A DNA stretch of 64,000 nucleotides from JAJXWB01 sp965246795. Lineage in GTDB: Bacteria > Pseudomonadota > Alphaproteobacteria > Rhizobiales > Beijerinckiaceae. The notes below the pieces were generated by a model. The model was given only the letters and a program-made list of their open reading frames with translations. It was not told the DNA's origin and did not search any database. Positions within the stretch are counted from its first letter, which is position 1, and the number at the start of each line of letters is the position of its first letter. Positions 7,394 to 16,123 of this stretch are shown piece by piece. The position numbers and the translations under genes were made by a program. The DNA is taken from contig CBDFFN010000004.1 of assembly GCA_965246795.1 (NCBI GenBank), positions 124,001 to 188,000 of the forward strand. The letters run 5' to 3'.

Positions 7394-8935
7394 GTGCGGC
7401 GGTTGCGGCGTTCAAGCGTCCAGTTGGGACGTGTTTCGGTGCGTCTTGCGCGTGCGGCGTCGGCTGCTTGCGTAGCGACGAGCATCTTCGGTGTCGGCGT
7501 CGCGCCGGCGGAGACGATCTCGCGCGCCTTGATCGAGGCCTACACCGCAAATCCCGATCTTAATGCGCAACGCGCCGGCGTGCGCAGCGCCGACGAAGGC
7601 ATCGGCCGCGCGACAGCTGGATACCGCCCGCGTATCAGCGGTTCGCTCGATGCGGGCTTTGAATACAGCGACATCCGCGCGGCCTCGCCTGCGACCGCGA
7701 TGGGCGGCAGCGTCAACGGCATCACGGGCGCGACGAGTCAGGGCGCAGGCGCTGCACAGGCTGTCGGGACGGTTGCGGGCGCCGGCAATGGTTCGGTGCG
7801 CTCGGTCGCTGGTGTCGCGCGCTACACCGGAGCGCCGCGCGGCGTTGGTCTGACTGCACAACAGACCTTGTTCGACGGAAACCGCACAACCAACAGCGTC
7901 CGACAGGCCGAGAGCCAGGTGTTCGGCGCGCGCGAGACGATGCGTGTCACGGAGCAGAACACGCTCTTCTCCGCCGCATCGAACTACATGAACGTGTTGC
8001 GCGACACGGCCATTCTCGGTCTGCGCAAGTCCAACATCCTTGTCCTCAACGAACAGCTTCGCCAGACGCGCAACCGCTTCCAGGTCGGCGAAGTCACGCG
8101 CACCGATGTCGCGCAAGCCGACGCCAGCCTTGCGCAGGCGCGCTCGGATTTCTTTTCTGCGCAGTCGAATTTGCAGGCGTCGATCGCGAGCTATCGGCAA
8201 GTGGTGGGCTCCGAACCGCGCCGCCTCGAGCCCGCGCAGACAGTCGAGCGGCTGCTGCCGAAGCGGCTGACCGACGCTGTGGAAGTTTCGCAGGTCCAGC
8301 ATCCCGCCATCGCCGCGGCGTTGCATCAGGTCGACGTCGCACAACTTGCGGTGAAGATTGCAGAAGGCGCACTGCTGCCGACCGCGACGCTGAACGGCAC
8401 AGTGAACCAGCGCGCGGATTTGAACGGTATCCCGAACTACCGTTCGCTGACGGCAACGGTGACGGGTCAGGTCAACATCCCGATCTATCAGGGCGGCAGT
8501 GAATACGCATCGATCCGGCAATCGAAGGAGCAGGTGAGTCAGGCGCGTTTCCAGGCCGATCTGCAGCGCGATCAGGTGCGCGCAGCGCTCGTCACGGCCT
8601 GGGGCCAGCTCGAGACCGCGAAGGCGCAGATCGCGTCGGGACAGGCCGCGACCGCCGCTGCCGAAATCGCGCTCAACGGCATTCGGGCAGAACTTCGCGT
8701 CGGGCAGCGCACAACTTTCGATGTGTTGAACGCGCAGCAGGTGCTGCTCAACGCGCGCGTGTTGCTCGTGACAGCGCAGCGCGATCGTGTCGTGGGTTCC
8801 TACTCGGTGCTGTCGTCGATGGGTCGGCTCAACATCGACACGCTGGCGCTCAACACCGACAATTACGACCCGACGGTTCACTTCAATCAGGTCAAAGACA
8901 AGTTCATCGGCACGGATACGCCCGACGGGCGCTAG
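7394..8935 (+). CDS. TolC-family outer membrane efflux protein
   Basis: A 513-residue outer-membrane channel of the TolC type, which forms a trimeric barrel plus periplasmic tunnel for type I secretion and RND efflux. The start is a GTG. A signal peptide runs to about residue 40 (SAACVATSIFGVGVAPAE), followed by TISRALIEAYTANPDLNAQRA, the usual first helix of the family. Two related halves follow, each with long helices (VTRTDVAQADASLAQARSDF; VGQRTTFDVLNAQQVLLNAR), the second carrying the very common TTFDVLNAQQ segment. A Gly/Ala-rich insertion at about residues 95-140 is longer than I expect for the family. No inner-membrane partner is adjacent. Confidence 0.92.
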   Translation: MRRLRRSSVQLGRVSVRLARAASAACVATSIFGVGVAPAETISRALIEAYTANPDLNAQRAGVRSADEGIGRATAGYRPRISGSLDAGFEYSDIRAASPATAMGGSVNGITGATSQGAGAAQAVGTVAGAGNGSVRSVAGVARYTGAPRGVGLTAQQTLFDGNRTTNSVRQAESQVFGARETMRVTEQNTLFSAASNYMNVLRDTAILGLRKSNILVLNEQLRQTRNRFQVGEVTRTDVAQADASLAQARSDFFSAQSNLQASIASYRQVVGSEPRRLEPAQTVERLLPKRLTDAVEVSQVQHPAIAAALHQVDVAQLAVKIAEGALLPTATLNGTVNQRADLNGIPNYRSLTATVTGQVNIPIYQGGSEYASIRQSKEQVSQARFQADLQRDQVRAALVTAWGQLETAKAQIASGQAATAAAEIALNGIRAELRVGQRTTFDVLNAQQVLLNARVLLVTAQRDRVVGSYSVLSSMGRLNIDTLALNTDNYDPTVHFNQVKDKFIGTDTPDGR

Positions 8936-10576
8936 TCATATGATCTTGGCAACCAGCGCCTGCGCGTCGCGCTGGATCGTCTCGAGATGTTCCCGGCTGA
9001 CGAAACTCTCCGCGTAAATCTTGTAGACTGCTTCGGTGCCTGACGGGCGCGCCGCAAACCATCCGTTTTTCGTCAACACTTTCAGACCACCGATCGGCTG
9101 ATCGTTGCCGGGTGCGCGATCCTGCTTCGATTCGATTGGATCACCACCAAGCGTCGTCGCTTCGATCTGCGCAGGTGACAGCTTCTTAAGCGCAGTCTTG
9201 AGCGCATCGTCTGCTGGCGCATCGATGCGCTCGTAGTGCGACGTGCCGAGATCGCGCGTCGCCTCGTCGTAAAGCTGCTGCGGGTCCTTGTCCGACCGGC
9301 CCGTCATCTCGGCAGCGAGCAGACCCATGATGAGGCCGTCCTTGTCTGTCGACCAGACGCTGCCATCGCACCGTAGAAAGGATGCGCCGGCGCTCTCTTC
9401 GCCCCCGAAGCCGAAGGAGCCGTCGTAGAGCCCATTCACGAACCATTTGAAGCCGACCGGCACCTCAACGACCTGCTCGCCCATGCTTTTTGCGAGCCGG
9501 TCGATCATGCCGCTTGAGACGATTGTCTTGCCGATGCGCCGTCCTTTCTCCCAGCCGGGCCGATGACGGAAGAGATAGGCGATGCTTGCCGCCAGATACG
9601 TATTTGGGTTCATCAGACCCGCCGACGGGCAGACGATGCCGTGACGATCTGCGTCCGTGTCGTTCGCGATCGCGATGTCGAACTGGTGACGCAACGCCAA
9701 AAGCGGCTGCATCGCATCGGGCGACGAACAATCCATCCGGATTTTCCCGTCCCAGTCGACAGTCACGAAGCGGAAGGTCGGATCGATCGCATCGTTCACG
9801 ATCGTCGCGGCGAGACGATATTGTTCGACGATGCGCTGCCAATAGGCGAGCGCCGCGCCGCCGAGCGGATCGATCCCGATGCGGACGCCGCTGCTGCGAA
9901 TGAGTTCCATATCCACGACGGCGTCGAGATCGCCGACGTAATGACTGATGAAATCTTGCCGGTGCAGGTTCGCGCTGCGCAGCGCCTGTTGCAGCGGCAT
10001 GCGCTTCACGCCAACGAGGTTTTCGGCAATCATCGCATTCGCGGCCTTCTCGACCCACGACGTCACATCGACATCGGCGGGGCCGCCGTTCGCGGGATTG
10101 TATTTGATGCCGCCGTCCTGCGGCGGATTGTGGGATGGCGAGATAACGATGCCATCGGCAAGCCCGCCCGTGCGGCCTTTGTTGTGCGTGAGGATGGCAT
10201 GCGAGACGACAGGCGTCGGCGTATAGCCGCCGTCGGCCGCGATGACTGTCTCGACGCCATTGGCGACAAGCACCTCGACCGTCGTCGCGAACGCTGGTTC
10301 CGACAGAGCGTGCGAATCGATGCCGATGTAAAGTGGTCCGTCGATGCCGGCCTGTTTGCGGTGCTGGCAGACGGCCTGCGCGATGGCGGCGATATGCGCG
10401 TCGTTAAACGACGCTGCAAACGAAGACCCGCGATGGCCAGATGTTCCGAACGCGACCTTCTGCGACGGGTTGCCCGGATCAGGTCGGTCCGAAAAATACG
10501 CCGTGACGAGCTTCGGGATGTCGGTCAGCAACTCCTTGGGCGGAAGCTTGCCGGCGAGCGCGTTCTTTCGTGACAT
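8936..10576 (-). CDS. pgm: phosphoglucomutase (alpha-D-glucose phosphate-specific)
   Basis: Interconverts glucose 1-phosphate and glucose 6-phosphate, feeding glycogen, trehalose and exopolysaccharide synthesis. The 546-residue length and the order of motifs fit the E. coli Pgm-like branch: FGTSGHRG near the N-terminus, the phosphoserine loop GIVISPSHNPPQDGG, a metal-binding NDTDADRHGIV, the sugar-ring loop GFGGEESAGASF and a C-terminal ARPSGTEAVYKIYAESF phosphate loop. The start at 10576 (MSRKNALAGKL) is preferred over an upstream in-frame codon because it matches the usual family N-terminus. It is convergent with the TolC-type gene, the two stops being adjacent with no spacer. Confidence 0.95.
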   Translation of the reverse strand: MSRKNALAGKLPPKELLTDIPKLVTAYFSDRPDPGNPSQKVAFGTSGHRGSSFAASFNDAHIAAIAQAVCQHRKQAGIDGPLYIGIDSHALSEPAFATTVEVLVANGVETVIAADGGYTPTPVVSHAILTHNKGRTGGLADGIVISPSHNPPQDGGIKYNPANGGPADVDVTSWVEKAANAMIAENLVGVKRMPLQQALRSANLHRQDFISHYVGDLDAVVDMELIRSSGVRIGIDPLGGAALAYWQRIVEQYRLAATIVNDAIDPTFRFVTVDWDGKIRMDCSSPDAMQPLLALRHQFDIAIANDTDADRHGIVCPSAGLMNPNTYLAASIAYLFRHRPGWEKGRRIGKTIVSSGMIDRLAKSMGEQVVEVPVGFKWFVNGLYDGSFGFGGEESAGASFLRCDGSVWSTDKDGLIMGLLAAEMTGRSDKDPQQLYDEATRDLGTSHYERIDAPADDALKTALKKLSPAQIEATTLGGDPIESKQDRAPGNDQPIGGLKVLTKNGWFAARPSGTEAVYKIYAESFVSREHLETIQRDAQALVAKII

Positions 10577-10717
10577 GGCTTTATCCAACCCGGCCTGAGA
10601 TCGCATTCACGCATCGGCAATGCATCGCGACCGCCGACACGCATTCGAGCCACGCGCACACGCGGTCGACGGGCCATTACGCCCGCGACGCGGCCAGACA
10701 CAAGATACTGAAATTGC

Positions 10718-10793
10718 TGGTGGAGCTGATGAGATTCGAACTCACGACCTCTGCAGTGCGATTGCAGCGCTCTCCCAACTGAGCTACAGCCCC
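10718..10793 (-). tRNA. tRNA-Ala (anticodon CGC)
   Basis: A complete 76-base cloverleaf including an encoded CCA. The acceptor stem pairs GGGGCTG with CAGCTCC, leaving a G3-U70 wobble pair, the main identity element for alanyl-tRNA synthetase. The D-arm reads GCTCAGTTGGGAGAGC, the anticodon arm CTGCA-ATCGCAC-TGCAG with CGC at positions 34-36, and the T-arm GTGAG-TTCGAAT-CTCAT. It decodes GCG alanine codons. No rRNA genes are nearby, and there is no sign of an integrated element using it as an attachment site. Confidence 0.97.
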
Positions 10794-10922
10794 GCTCCGG
10801 CGCGTCCCGTACACGTTTGCGGCGGCGACTGTCAAACGCGCGAGCCTGCCTCGCGTGCCCAAGTTTCCGCACTGCCGCCCACGCGGTATGGATAGACTTC
10901 CGCCAGCCCGAGCCACGATTTC

Positions 10923-11219
10923 ATGCGCGCCCTCCTCGACGTCATCCTTCTCGCGCTGGACCTCTTCCAGTGGATCATCATCATCGTTGCGGTGATGTCG
11001 TGGCTGATCGCCTTCGACGTGCTGAACATCCGGCAGGATTTCGTACGCACGATCTGGAACGCGCTTAACGCGTTGACCGAACCCGTTCTGCGCCCGATCC
11101 GCGCCGTGCTGCCTAATCTCGGTGGGCTCGATATTTCGCCGGTGATCCTGCTGCTGATCATCTATTTCCTGCAGCGCGTCATCACCTACTATCTGTATCC
11201 GCTCGCGATTGGCCTTTAG
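10923..11219 (+). CDS. YggT family membrane protein
   Basis: A 98-residue protein with two hydrophobic segments: one near the N-terminus (LILLALDLFQWIIIIVAVMSWLIAF is the core, roughly residues 7-32) and one near the C-terminus (ISPVILLLIIYFLQRVITYYL). Between them lies the family signature EPVLRPIRAVLPNLGGLDIS. YggT proteins are thought to act in envelope or osmotic physiology and are often encoded near cell-division genes, but their molecular role is not settled. Here the gene follows a tRNA gene and is convergent, with a 4-base overlap, with mtaB. Confidence 0.9.
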   Translation: MRALLDVILLALDLFQWIIIIVAVMSWLIAFDVLNIRQDFVRTIWNALNALTEPVLRPIRAVLPNLGGLDISPVILLLIIYFLQRVITYYLYPLAIGL

Positions 11220-12433
11220 GCGGCATCGGCAGCGAGCAGACGCTCGCAGTCGTGTCCCGCGATTGTCACGCGCGAGAATTGGCCCGCTGCTAGCGCTGGC
11301 GGCACGCGCACCGGCGTAAAATCGGCAGCACGACCGACGGCGCCACGCTCGACAAGCACTTCGAGCGTGCGCCCGATCTGCGCATCGAGATGTTTTGTCA
11401 GCCGCACGCGCCCTGCCTCGCGTAACTCTGCAGCACGCTCCGCGACGACACCGGCCGGCACAGCGGGCATGCGCGCCGCAGGCGTGCCGGGCCGCGCCGA
11501 AAAGGGAAAGACATGCAGTTGCGTCAGTCCGCAGTCGTCTGCGAGCGCCCGCGTCTGCGCGAACATCTTTGGCGTCTCGGTGGGGAAGCCTGCGATGAGA
11601 TCGGCGCCGAAGACGACGTCTGGCCGCAGACGCCGCACCGTCTCGCAGAAGCGGACAGAATCGGCGCGCGAATGACGGCGCTTCATGCGCTTGAGAATGA
11701 TGTCGTCACCCGATTGCAACGACAGATGCAGGTGCGGCATCAGCCGCGCCTCGTTTGCGAGTACATCGAGCAACGCATCGTCCGCTTCGATGCAATCGAG
11801 CGACGACAGGCGCAGCCGCGGCAATTCCGGCACTTCGCGCAGGATGCTGCGGACAAGATCGCCAAGCCGCTCGCGAGCGCCGAGATCGTGACCCCAGGCG
11901 GTGAGATCGACGCCGGTCAGCGTAACATCGCTTGCGCCGTCTTCGACAAGCGCACGAACCTCTCGCACGACAAGCTCTGCCGGCGTTGATCGCGACGCAC
12001 CGCGGCCGAACGGGATGATGCAGAAGGTGCAGCGATGATCGCAACCGTTCTGCACGGCGACGAACCCGCGTGTCGTTCCGCGCACGGCAAGCGATGAAAC
12101 GGCCGCTGGCCGCGCGCCGGGCAATCGCATCCAAGCATCCGCATCGGTCTTCGCCGCATTCGGCAGCACGATCACGCGCGACGAGAGCGATGTGAATGTT
12201 TCGTGCAAAACTTCCGATGCGCAGCCGGAGACAACGACCAGCGCATCGGGATTGTCGCGCAATGCGCGCCGCACGGCAGCACGCGACTTGCGCATCGCAT
12301 CTGACGTCACGGCGCAGGTGTTGACGATCGAAGCATCGCCAAGCCCGTGCGCGTCGGCGCGAGACACCATCGCTTCGGTTTCGACCGCGTTGAGCCGGCA
12401 GCCGAAACTCGTCACGCGTGCCGGCACATTCAC
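11216..12433 (-). CDS. mtaB: tRNA N6-threonylcarbamoyladenosine(37) C2-methylthiotransferase
   Basis: A radical-SAM methylthiotransferase that converts t6A37 to ms2t6A37 in ANN-decoding tRNAs. I place the start at a GTG at 12433 that overlaps the dapF stop (GTGA), giving 405 residues; the longer frame simply reads back through dapF. The N-terminal domain starts VTSFGCRLNAVETEAM and holds cysteines in FGCRLN, NTCAVTSD and SGCASE for the auxiliary cluster. The radical-SAM cluster motif is QNGCDHRCTFCIIPFGRG (CxxxCxxC). A C-terminal TRAM-like region follows. The MtaB branch is chosen over MiaB and RimO from the FGCRLN start and the size; translational coupling to dapF is typical in Hyphomicrobiales. 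Confidence 0.9.
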   Translation of the reverse strand: MNVPARVTSFGCRLNAVETEAMVSRADAHGLGDASIVNTCAVTSDAMRKSRAAVRRALRDNPDALVVVSGCASEVLHETFTSLSSRVIVLPNAAKTDADAWMRLPGARPAAVSSLAVRGTTRGFVAVQNGCDHRCTFCIIPFGRGASRSTPAELVVREVRALVEDGASDVTLTGVDLTAWGHDLGARERLGDLVRSILREVPELPRLRLSSLDCIEADDALLDVLANEARLMPHLHLSLQSGDDIILKRMKRRHSRADSVRFCETVRRLRPDVVFGADLIAGFPTETPKMFAQTRALADDCGLTQLHVFPFSARPGTPAARMPAVPAGVVAERAAELREAGRVRLTKHLDAQIGRTLEVLVERGAVGRAADFTPVRVPPALAAGQFSRVTIAGHDCERLLAADAA

Positions 12434-13293
12434 GCCGCAGCACCCGCCAGCGAAGCGGCGTCGAGCACGCGCTCGAACTCGAATTCCGCAAGGCCTGTCA
12501 TCAGCACGTGATCGTCGACCGCGCGCCACGCGATTTTCAGATCGCCGCCCGGCAGGGTGACGGTCGCGGCTCGCCCCGTGACCCCGGTCCGCGCCGCCGC
12601 GACAAGCGTTGCGCAAGCGGCAGTGCCGCAGGCGCGCGTCGCACCTGCGCCGCGTTCCCAGACCCGCAAGAGAATACGATCCGCATCGAGCCGCTGCGCA
12701 AAGCTTACATTGATCCGGCGCGGGAACATTGGATGCGTTTCAATTGCCGGCCCAACGCGCGCGAGATCGATCGCTTCGGCATCGTCCACGAAAAACACCG
12801 CATGTGGATTGCCCACACCAACCGCCGTGAATTTTTCCGGGGCGTCGGTCACGGGCGGATCAAGAACCACATGCACCGTATCGGCCGGCCTCCCCGCAAG
12901 CGGTATCCTCGCCCAGTCGATGGTCGGGGCGCCCATATCGACGGTGATCGCGTTATCGCCGTCACACGACACGTCGAGCAGCCCACCGTCGGAATCGAAC
13001 CGGAAGCGTGTCTTGCCCGCGTCCCGCTGGAGATACGCCGCCACGCAGCGCGTGCCATTGCCGCAGGCTTCCGCGCGCGACCCGTCGATGTTGTAGATCG
13101 ACAGTTTTGCATCGAGGCCCGGCGTCACCGCCGGCTCGATCGCCATCAGTTGATCGAAATAAAGGCCCGGCATGCGGCCGATGGCCTTTGCGTCAGCCCC
13201 GGACACGGGCGCACCGTCGCGGAGGTCCAGCACCACGATCTCGTTACCGAGTCCGTTCATCTTAAACGCAGTGCGGCCGGCGAGTGCGTGCAA
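12430..13293 (-). CDS. dapF: diaminopimelate epimerase
   Basis: Converts LL- to meso-diaminopimelate for lysine and peptidoglycan synthesis. Two active-site cysteines are visible in the expected contexts: EACGNGTRCVAAYLQ and GAGATRACGTAACATLVAA. I favour a TTG start at 13293, reading (M)HALAGRTAFKMNGLGNEI, because a GGAG box lies ten bases upstream and the region before MNGLGNEI resembles other rhizobial DapF proteins; an ATG at 13260 would cut into the first strand. That gives 287 residues, normal for the family. The downstream mtaB is translationally coupled. The gene is divergent from the secreted GyrI-like protein, with under 100 bases between. Confidence 0.93.
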   Translation of the reverse strand: MHALAGRTAFKMNGLGNEIVVLDLRDGAPVSGADAKAIGRMPGLYFDQLMAIEPAVTPGLDAKLSIYNIDGSRAEACGNGTRCVAAYLQRDAGKTRFRFDSDGGLLDVSCDGDNAITVDMGAPTIDWARIPLAGRPADTVHVVLDPPVTDAPEKFTAVGVGNPHAVFFVDDAEAIDLARVGPAIETHPMFPRRINVSFAQRLDADRILLRVWERGAGATRACGTAACATLVAAARTGVTGRAATVTLPGGDLKIAWRAVDDHVLMTGLAEFEFERVLDAASLAGAAA

Positions 13294-13388
13294 TTCGAAT
13301 GAACTCCGCGCCCCTTGCCCGGGTGAACTTCGGAGCGAAACGACATATAAAGAGGCGAACGGCACGAGACCACCCGCGGAGCGCATCG

Positions 13389-14168
13389 ATGTTGTCTGGC
13401 AAGGTTTTCGCGCGGTCCGCGACCGTCGCACTCACGATCGCGCTCTGTGGCAGCATCGCCATCGCGCAAACGACGACGCCTGCGCCTACAACGCCCACGC
13501 CAGCGCCTGTCCCGGCGCCCACGCCGGCTCCCGTCACGCCGCCACCCGCAGTCGTCACCCAGCCGCCGCCCGTCACCGCGACGCCCGCTCCTGCGACACC
13601 TTCGACCGGCACGCCGCCAGCCGCACCACCCGTTGTTCCGCCGGCCGCCTCGACGCCCACGCCCGGCCCGACTCCGCCAGTCGTGACGCTGCCGCAGTCG
13701 ACCGACGACGTCGTGTCAATGGAGATCAAGCCGCGGCCCGCCATCGTGCTCGCGGGCTCCGCGACATGGGAGACGGGCTTCAAGAACATAAACGACGCGC
13801 TGGCGAAGGTGCGCGCCGCGGCGGCGAAAGCCGGCCTGACGGCGAACGGCCATGCGGTCGCCGCTTTCGTCGACACGAACGACGACGGTTTCAAATTCGA
13901 GGCGATGCTACCGATCGAGAAGGCGCCGGAAGGCAAAACCGATCTCGGCGATGGCGTGAAGATCGGCGCGACGCCGGGCGGCAAGGCGCTGAAGTTCCAG
14001 CACCGCGGCGCTTACGAAGACATCGATACGACCTATGAGGCGATCACCGCCTATCTCGACGAGAAAAATCTCGAGGCGCAGAACGTGTTCGTCGAGGAAT
14101 ATCTCAACGCGCCGAAGGGCGCGGACGACACCAGCGCGGAAGTCGATATCTACGTGCTGATCAAGTAG
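13389..14168 (+). CDS. secreted GyrI-like (effector-binding) domain protein with Pro-rich linker
   Basis: A 259-residue protein from the ATG at 13389. It has a signal peptide (VALTIALCGSIAIAQ), a Pro/Thr/Ala-rich linker at roughly residues 25-105, and a C-terminal domain of about 150 residues that looks like the GyrI/AraC effector-binding fold: MEIKPRPAIVLAGSATWETG at its start, FKFEAMLPIEKAPEG, HRGAYEDIDTTYEAITAYL and a closing VDIYVLIK. GyrI-like domains usually bind small molecules in the cytoplasm, often fused to regulators, so an exported one on a flexible stalk is uncommon. The ligand is unknown. The 3' end overlaps the convergent 66-residue gene by eight bases. Confidence 0.8.
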   Translation: MLSGKVFARSATVALTIALCGSIAIAQTTTPAPTTPTPAPVPAPTPAPVTPPPAVVTQPPPVTATPAPATPSTGTPPAAPPVVPPAASTPTPGPTPPVVTLPQSTDDVVSMEIKPRPAIVLAGSATWETGFKNINDALAKVRAAAAKAGLTANGHAVAAFVDTNDDGFKFEAMLPIEKAPEGKTDLGDGVKIGATPGGKALKFQHRGAYEDIDTTYEAITAYLDEKNLEAQNVFVEEYLNAPKGADDTSAEVDIYVLIK

Positions 14169-14361
14169 CCTTCGTCTCCGGCGCATCGGCGCCCATACGC
14201 TCGAAAATCCATTCGAGATCGTCGATGAGCCCCTTGATGTGCGACTTGTAGACGTCGCGGTGTTCCGAATCGAGAAGCGCGGCAAGCGCATTATGCTTGT
14301 CGTCGGCGAGCGTGGATTTCAGGTCTGCGATTTTCGTCAGGACCGGATGTTCTTCAGCCAT
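14161..14361 (-). CDS. small hypothetical protein
   Basis: A 66-residue, mostly helical protein starting MAEEHPVLTKIADLKSTL, with DLEWIFERMG near the end. It has no signal peptide or membrane segment. It lies 28 bases downstream of the metallo-hydrolase gene in the same direction and is preceded by an AAAGGGAGAAAG ribosome-binding stretch, so it is a credible gene, probably cotranscribed. I do not recognise a family beyond small conserved alphaproteobacterial proteins; no function is proposed. Confidence 0.65.
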   Translation of the reverse strand: MAEEHPVLTKIADLKSTLADDKHNALAALLDSEHRDVYKSHIKGLIDDLEWIFERMGADAPETKAT

Positions 14362-14389
14362 CGGCTTTCTCCCTTTGTTGCGTGATTTA

Positions 14390-15384
14390 TCAGAGCGCGG
14401 GAACGTCGAACACTTCGCCCGGCCGCCGCGTGACGAAGCGGTCCGGCGCGATGCTCGCGCGCTCCAGCGCGACGGCGAGCCGCTTCGGCGGTTCGTCCAC
14501 AGCCTCGTCGGTCAGGCGGAACGTGCCCCAAGATGCGCGATCGCATAGGCCGCATCGACATCACCGAAAATACGCACGGCCTCTTCTGGATCGACATGCT
14601 GGTCGCGCATGAACCAGCGCGGCTCGTAGGCGCCGATCGGCAGGATCGCGAGACGCATCGCGCCGGGCTTACGATGGAGTTCGTGAAAAATCTCGCCCGT
14701 GCCGTAGCCGGTGTCGCCGATATGCAGGATTTTTCCGCCCGGCGTGTCGATGACGAAGGACGCCCATAGCGCCATGCGGCGGTCGTTGAGACCGCGGGCC
14801 GACCAATGCTGTGACGGCCCGAGATGCACAGTGATGCCGGGTGCAATGTCGACACTCTGGCCCCAGTCGTAGGCGTCGGCTTTCATTGGCGTGCGAAAGT
14901 TGCTCAGGATTTTGTCATTGCCAAGCGGCGTGACGATCCGGCACGGGTTCTCGCGCGCCAGCCGCATCAGCGTCGCGGAATCCATGTGGTCGTAATGGTT
15001 GTGCGACAGCAGGATAAGATCGAGCTTCGGCAAGTCTTCGATGCGAATACCCGGCGCGTTGATGCGCTTCGGTCCGATGAACGAGTACGGGCTCGCACGC
15101 TCCGACCAGACGGGATCGGTTAGAATGTTGAGCCCTGCCGTCTGGATCAGCATCGTCGCGTGGCCGACATAGGTGACGCGCAATGCATCGCCTTCGACAC
15201 GCGGTTCCGGTTTCGTCTGTGTCGAAGGCCATGCTTTCGGCCACGCCGGGCGTTCGCGCTGACTGAACTGCCACCGTAGGACTGCGAGCGGGCCCTTGTC
15301 GGTCGCTGCGCCCTTCAGAAAAAAATGCGTGCCATCGAAATGGTCACTGACCGGGCCGCTGTAATAAGGATTTTGCTTCGCCAC
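14390..15384 (-). pseudogene. MBL-fold metallo-hydrolase (UlaG/NAPE-PLD-like) with C-terminal frameshift
   Basis: The reading frame from 15384 encodes a metallo-beta-lactamase-fold hydrolase: VTYVGHATMLIQTAG, the metal-binding LSHNHYDHMD, a histidine in LGPSQHWSARG and HIGDTGYG. The open frame stops at 14512 right after IAHLG. Shifting frame at about 14527-14533 restores the conserved continuation HWGTFRLTDEAVDEPPK, then ERASIAPDRF and RRPGEVFDVPAL, ending at 14390, with a total near 331 residues, normal for the family. The bases CATCTTGGGGCACG must gain one or lose two bases to read through; dropping CT gives H-W-G-T. The HWGTF histidine is a conserved active-site residue of the family, so the truncated protein would probably be inactive. 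A sequencing error is the main alternative. Confidence 0.8.
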
Positions 15385-15388
15385 GCTG

Positions 15389-16015
15389 TCAGCGCGCGCT
15401 GCTGTGATATTCTGGATTCGGCCGCATATCGACGGCGGACGCCATGCGGTTCGTCATGTTGAAGAAGCCCGCGACCGCACCGATGTCCCAGATGTCGCGC
15501 TCGCTCCAGCCCACAGTGCGCAACGCATCGCGATCCGAATCCTCGATCGCGTAGGACGCATTCGTCATCAGCACCGCGAATTCGAGCATCGCGCGCTGCT
15601 TCGGTGTCAGGTTTGCAGCGCGAAAATTCATCACCATCATCTCGCCAAGCGCGGGATCGCCGGAAAGCCGCCGCACCGCCTCGCCATGCGCCGTGAGGCA
15701 ATAGAAGCACTTGTTCTCGGACGACACCGCCACCGCGATCATCTCGCGTTCGAGTTTCGTGAGGCCAGACGGCGCGAGCATCAGGTCGTTGTAGAAGCGC
15801 GAGAAAACGTCGAGCTTCTCCATGCTGTGCGCGTAGGACAGCAGCACGTTCGGAACGAAGCCGAGCTTCTCCATGCAAACATCGAAGTATTTCCGCACCT
15901 CGGGCGTACGTTCCGCGAAGGGCAGATCGAGCGCCATGATGCCGTCCATGTCGCGGCGCGCTTTCGCTTTCGTGGGCTCCTTGCGGGCGGCTTTCGGCGT
16001 AGCGGCTTTGCGCAT
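15389..16015 (-). CDS. AhpD/CMD-family peroxidase-related protein
   Basis: A 208-residue carboxymuconolactone-decarboxylase-fold protein of the uncharacterised peroxidase-related type (TIGR01926). The start at 16015 gives a basic Lys/Ala-rich N-terminal tail of about 25 residues before MDGIMALDLPFAERTP. The redox motif is SSENKCFYCLTAHGEAVRR, a CxxC with the following histidine as in AhpD, which reduces peroxides using the two cysteines. The all-helical continuation NLTPKQRAMLEFAVLMT and WSERDIWDIGAVAGFFN fits the family. It lies four bases upstream of the metallo-hydrolase gene, so the two are probably one operon. Substrate and electron donor are unknown. Confidence 0.85.
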   Translation of the reverse strand: MRKAATPKAARKEPTKAKARRDMDGIMALDLPFAERTPEVRKYFDVCMEKLGFVPNVLLSYAHSMEKLDVFSRFYNDLMLAPSGLTKLEREMIAVAVSSENKCFYCLTAHGEAVRRLSGDPALGEMMVMNFRAANLTPKQRAMLEFAVLMTNASYAIEDSDRDALRTVGWSERDIWDIGAVAGFFNMTNRMASAVDMRPNPEYHSSAR

Positions 16016-16123
16016 GGGTGGCTCTCTCTGCGTTCGGGCGCTCGGCCATAGCACGGACACATGAGAGCAGCGCAAATACCGGGCGGGTCGCACGGACCCA
16101 CCCGGTTTTGCAGACTGGCGTGC

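Noticed and set aside
7412..8881. A 489-codon frame antisense to the TolC-type gene
   Set aside because: Same cause: low-complexity Arg/His/Cys-rich composition and no family motif, opposite a well-supported gene.
10718..10793. An rRNA operon or integration site at the tRNA gene
   Set aside because: The anticodon is CGC, not the UGC of rRNA spacer tRNA-Ala, no rRNA sequence is nearby, and there is no integrase or duplicated tRNA end within the window.
12418..13302. A 294-codon frame opposite dapF and mtaB
   Set aside because: Both genes beneath it have clear catalytic motifs; this frame has none.
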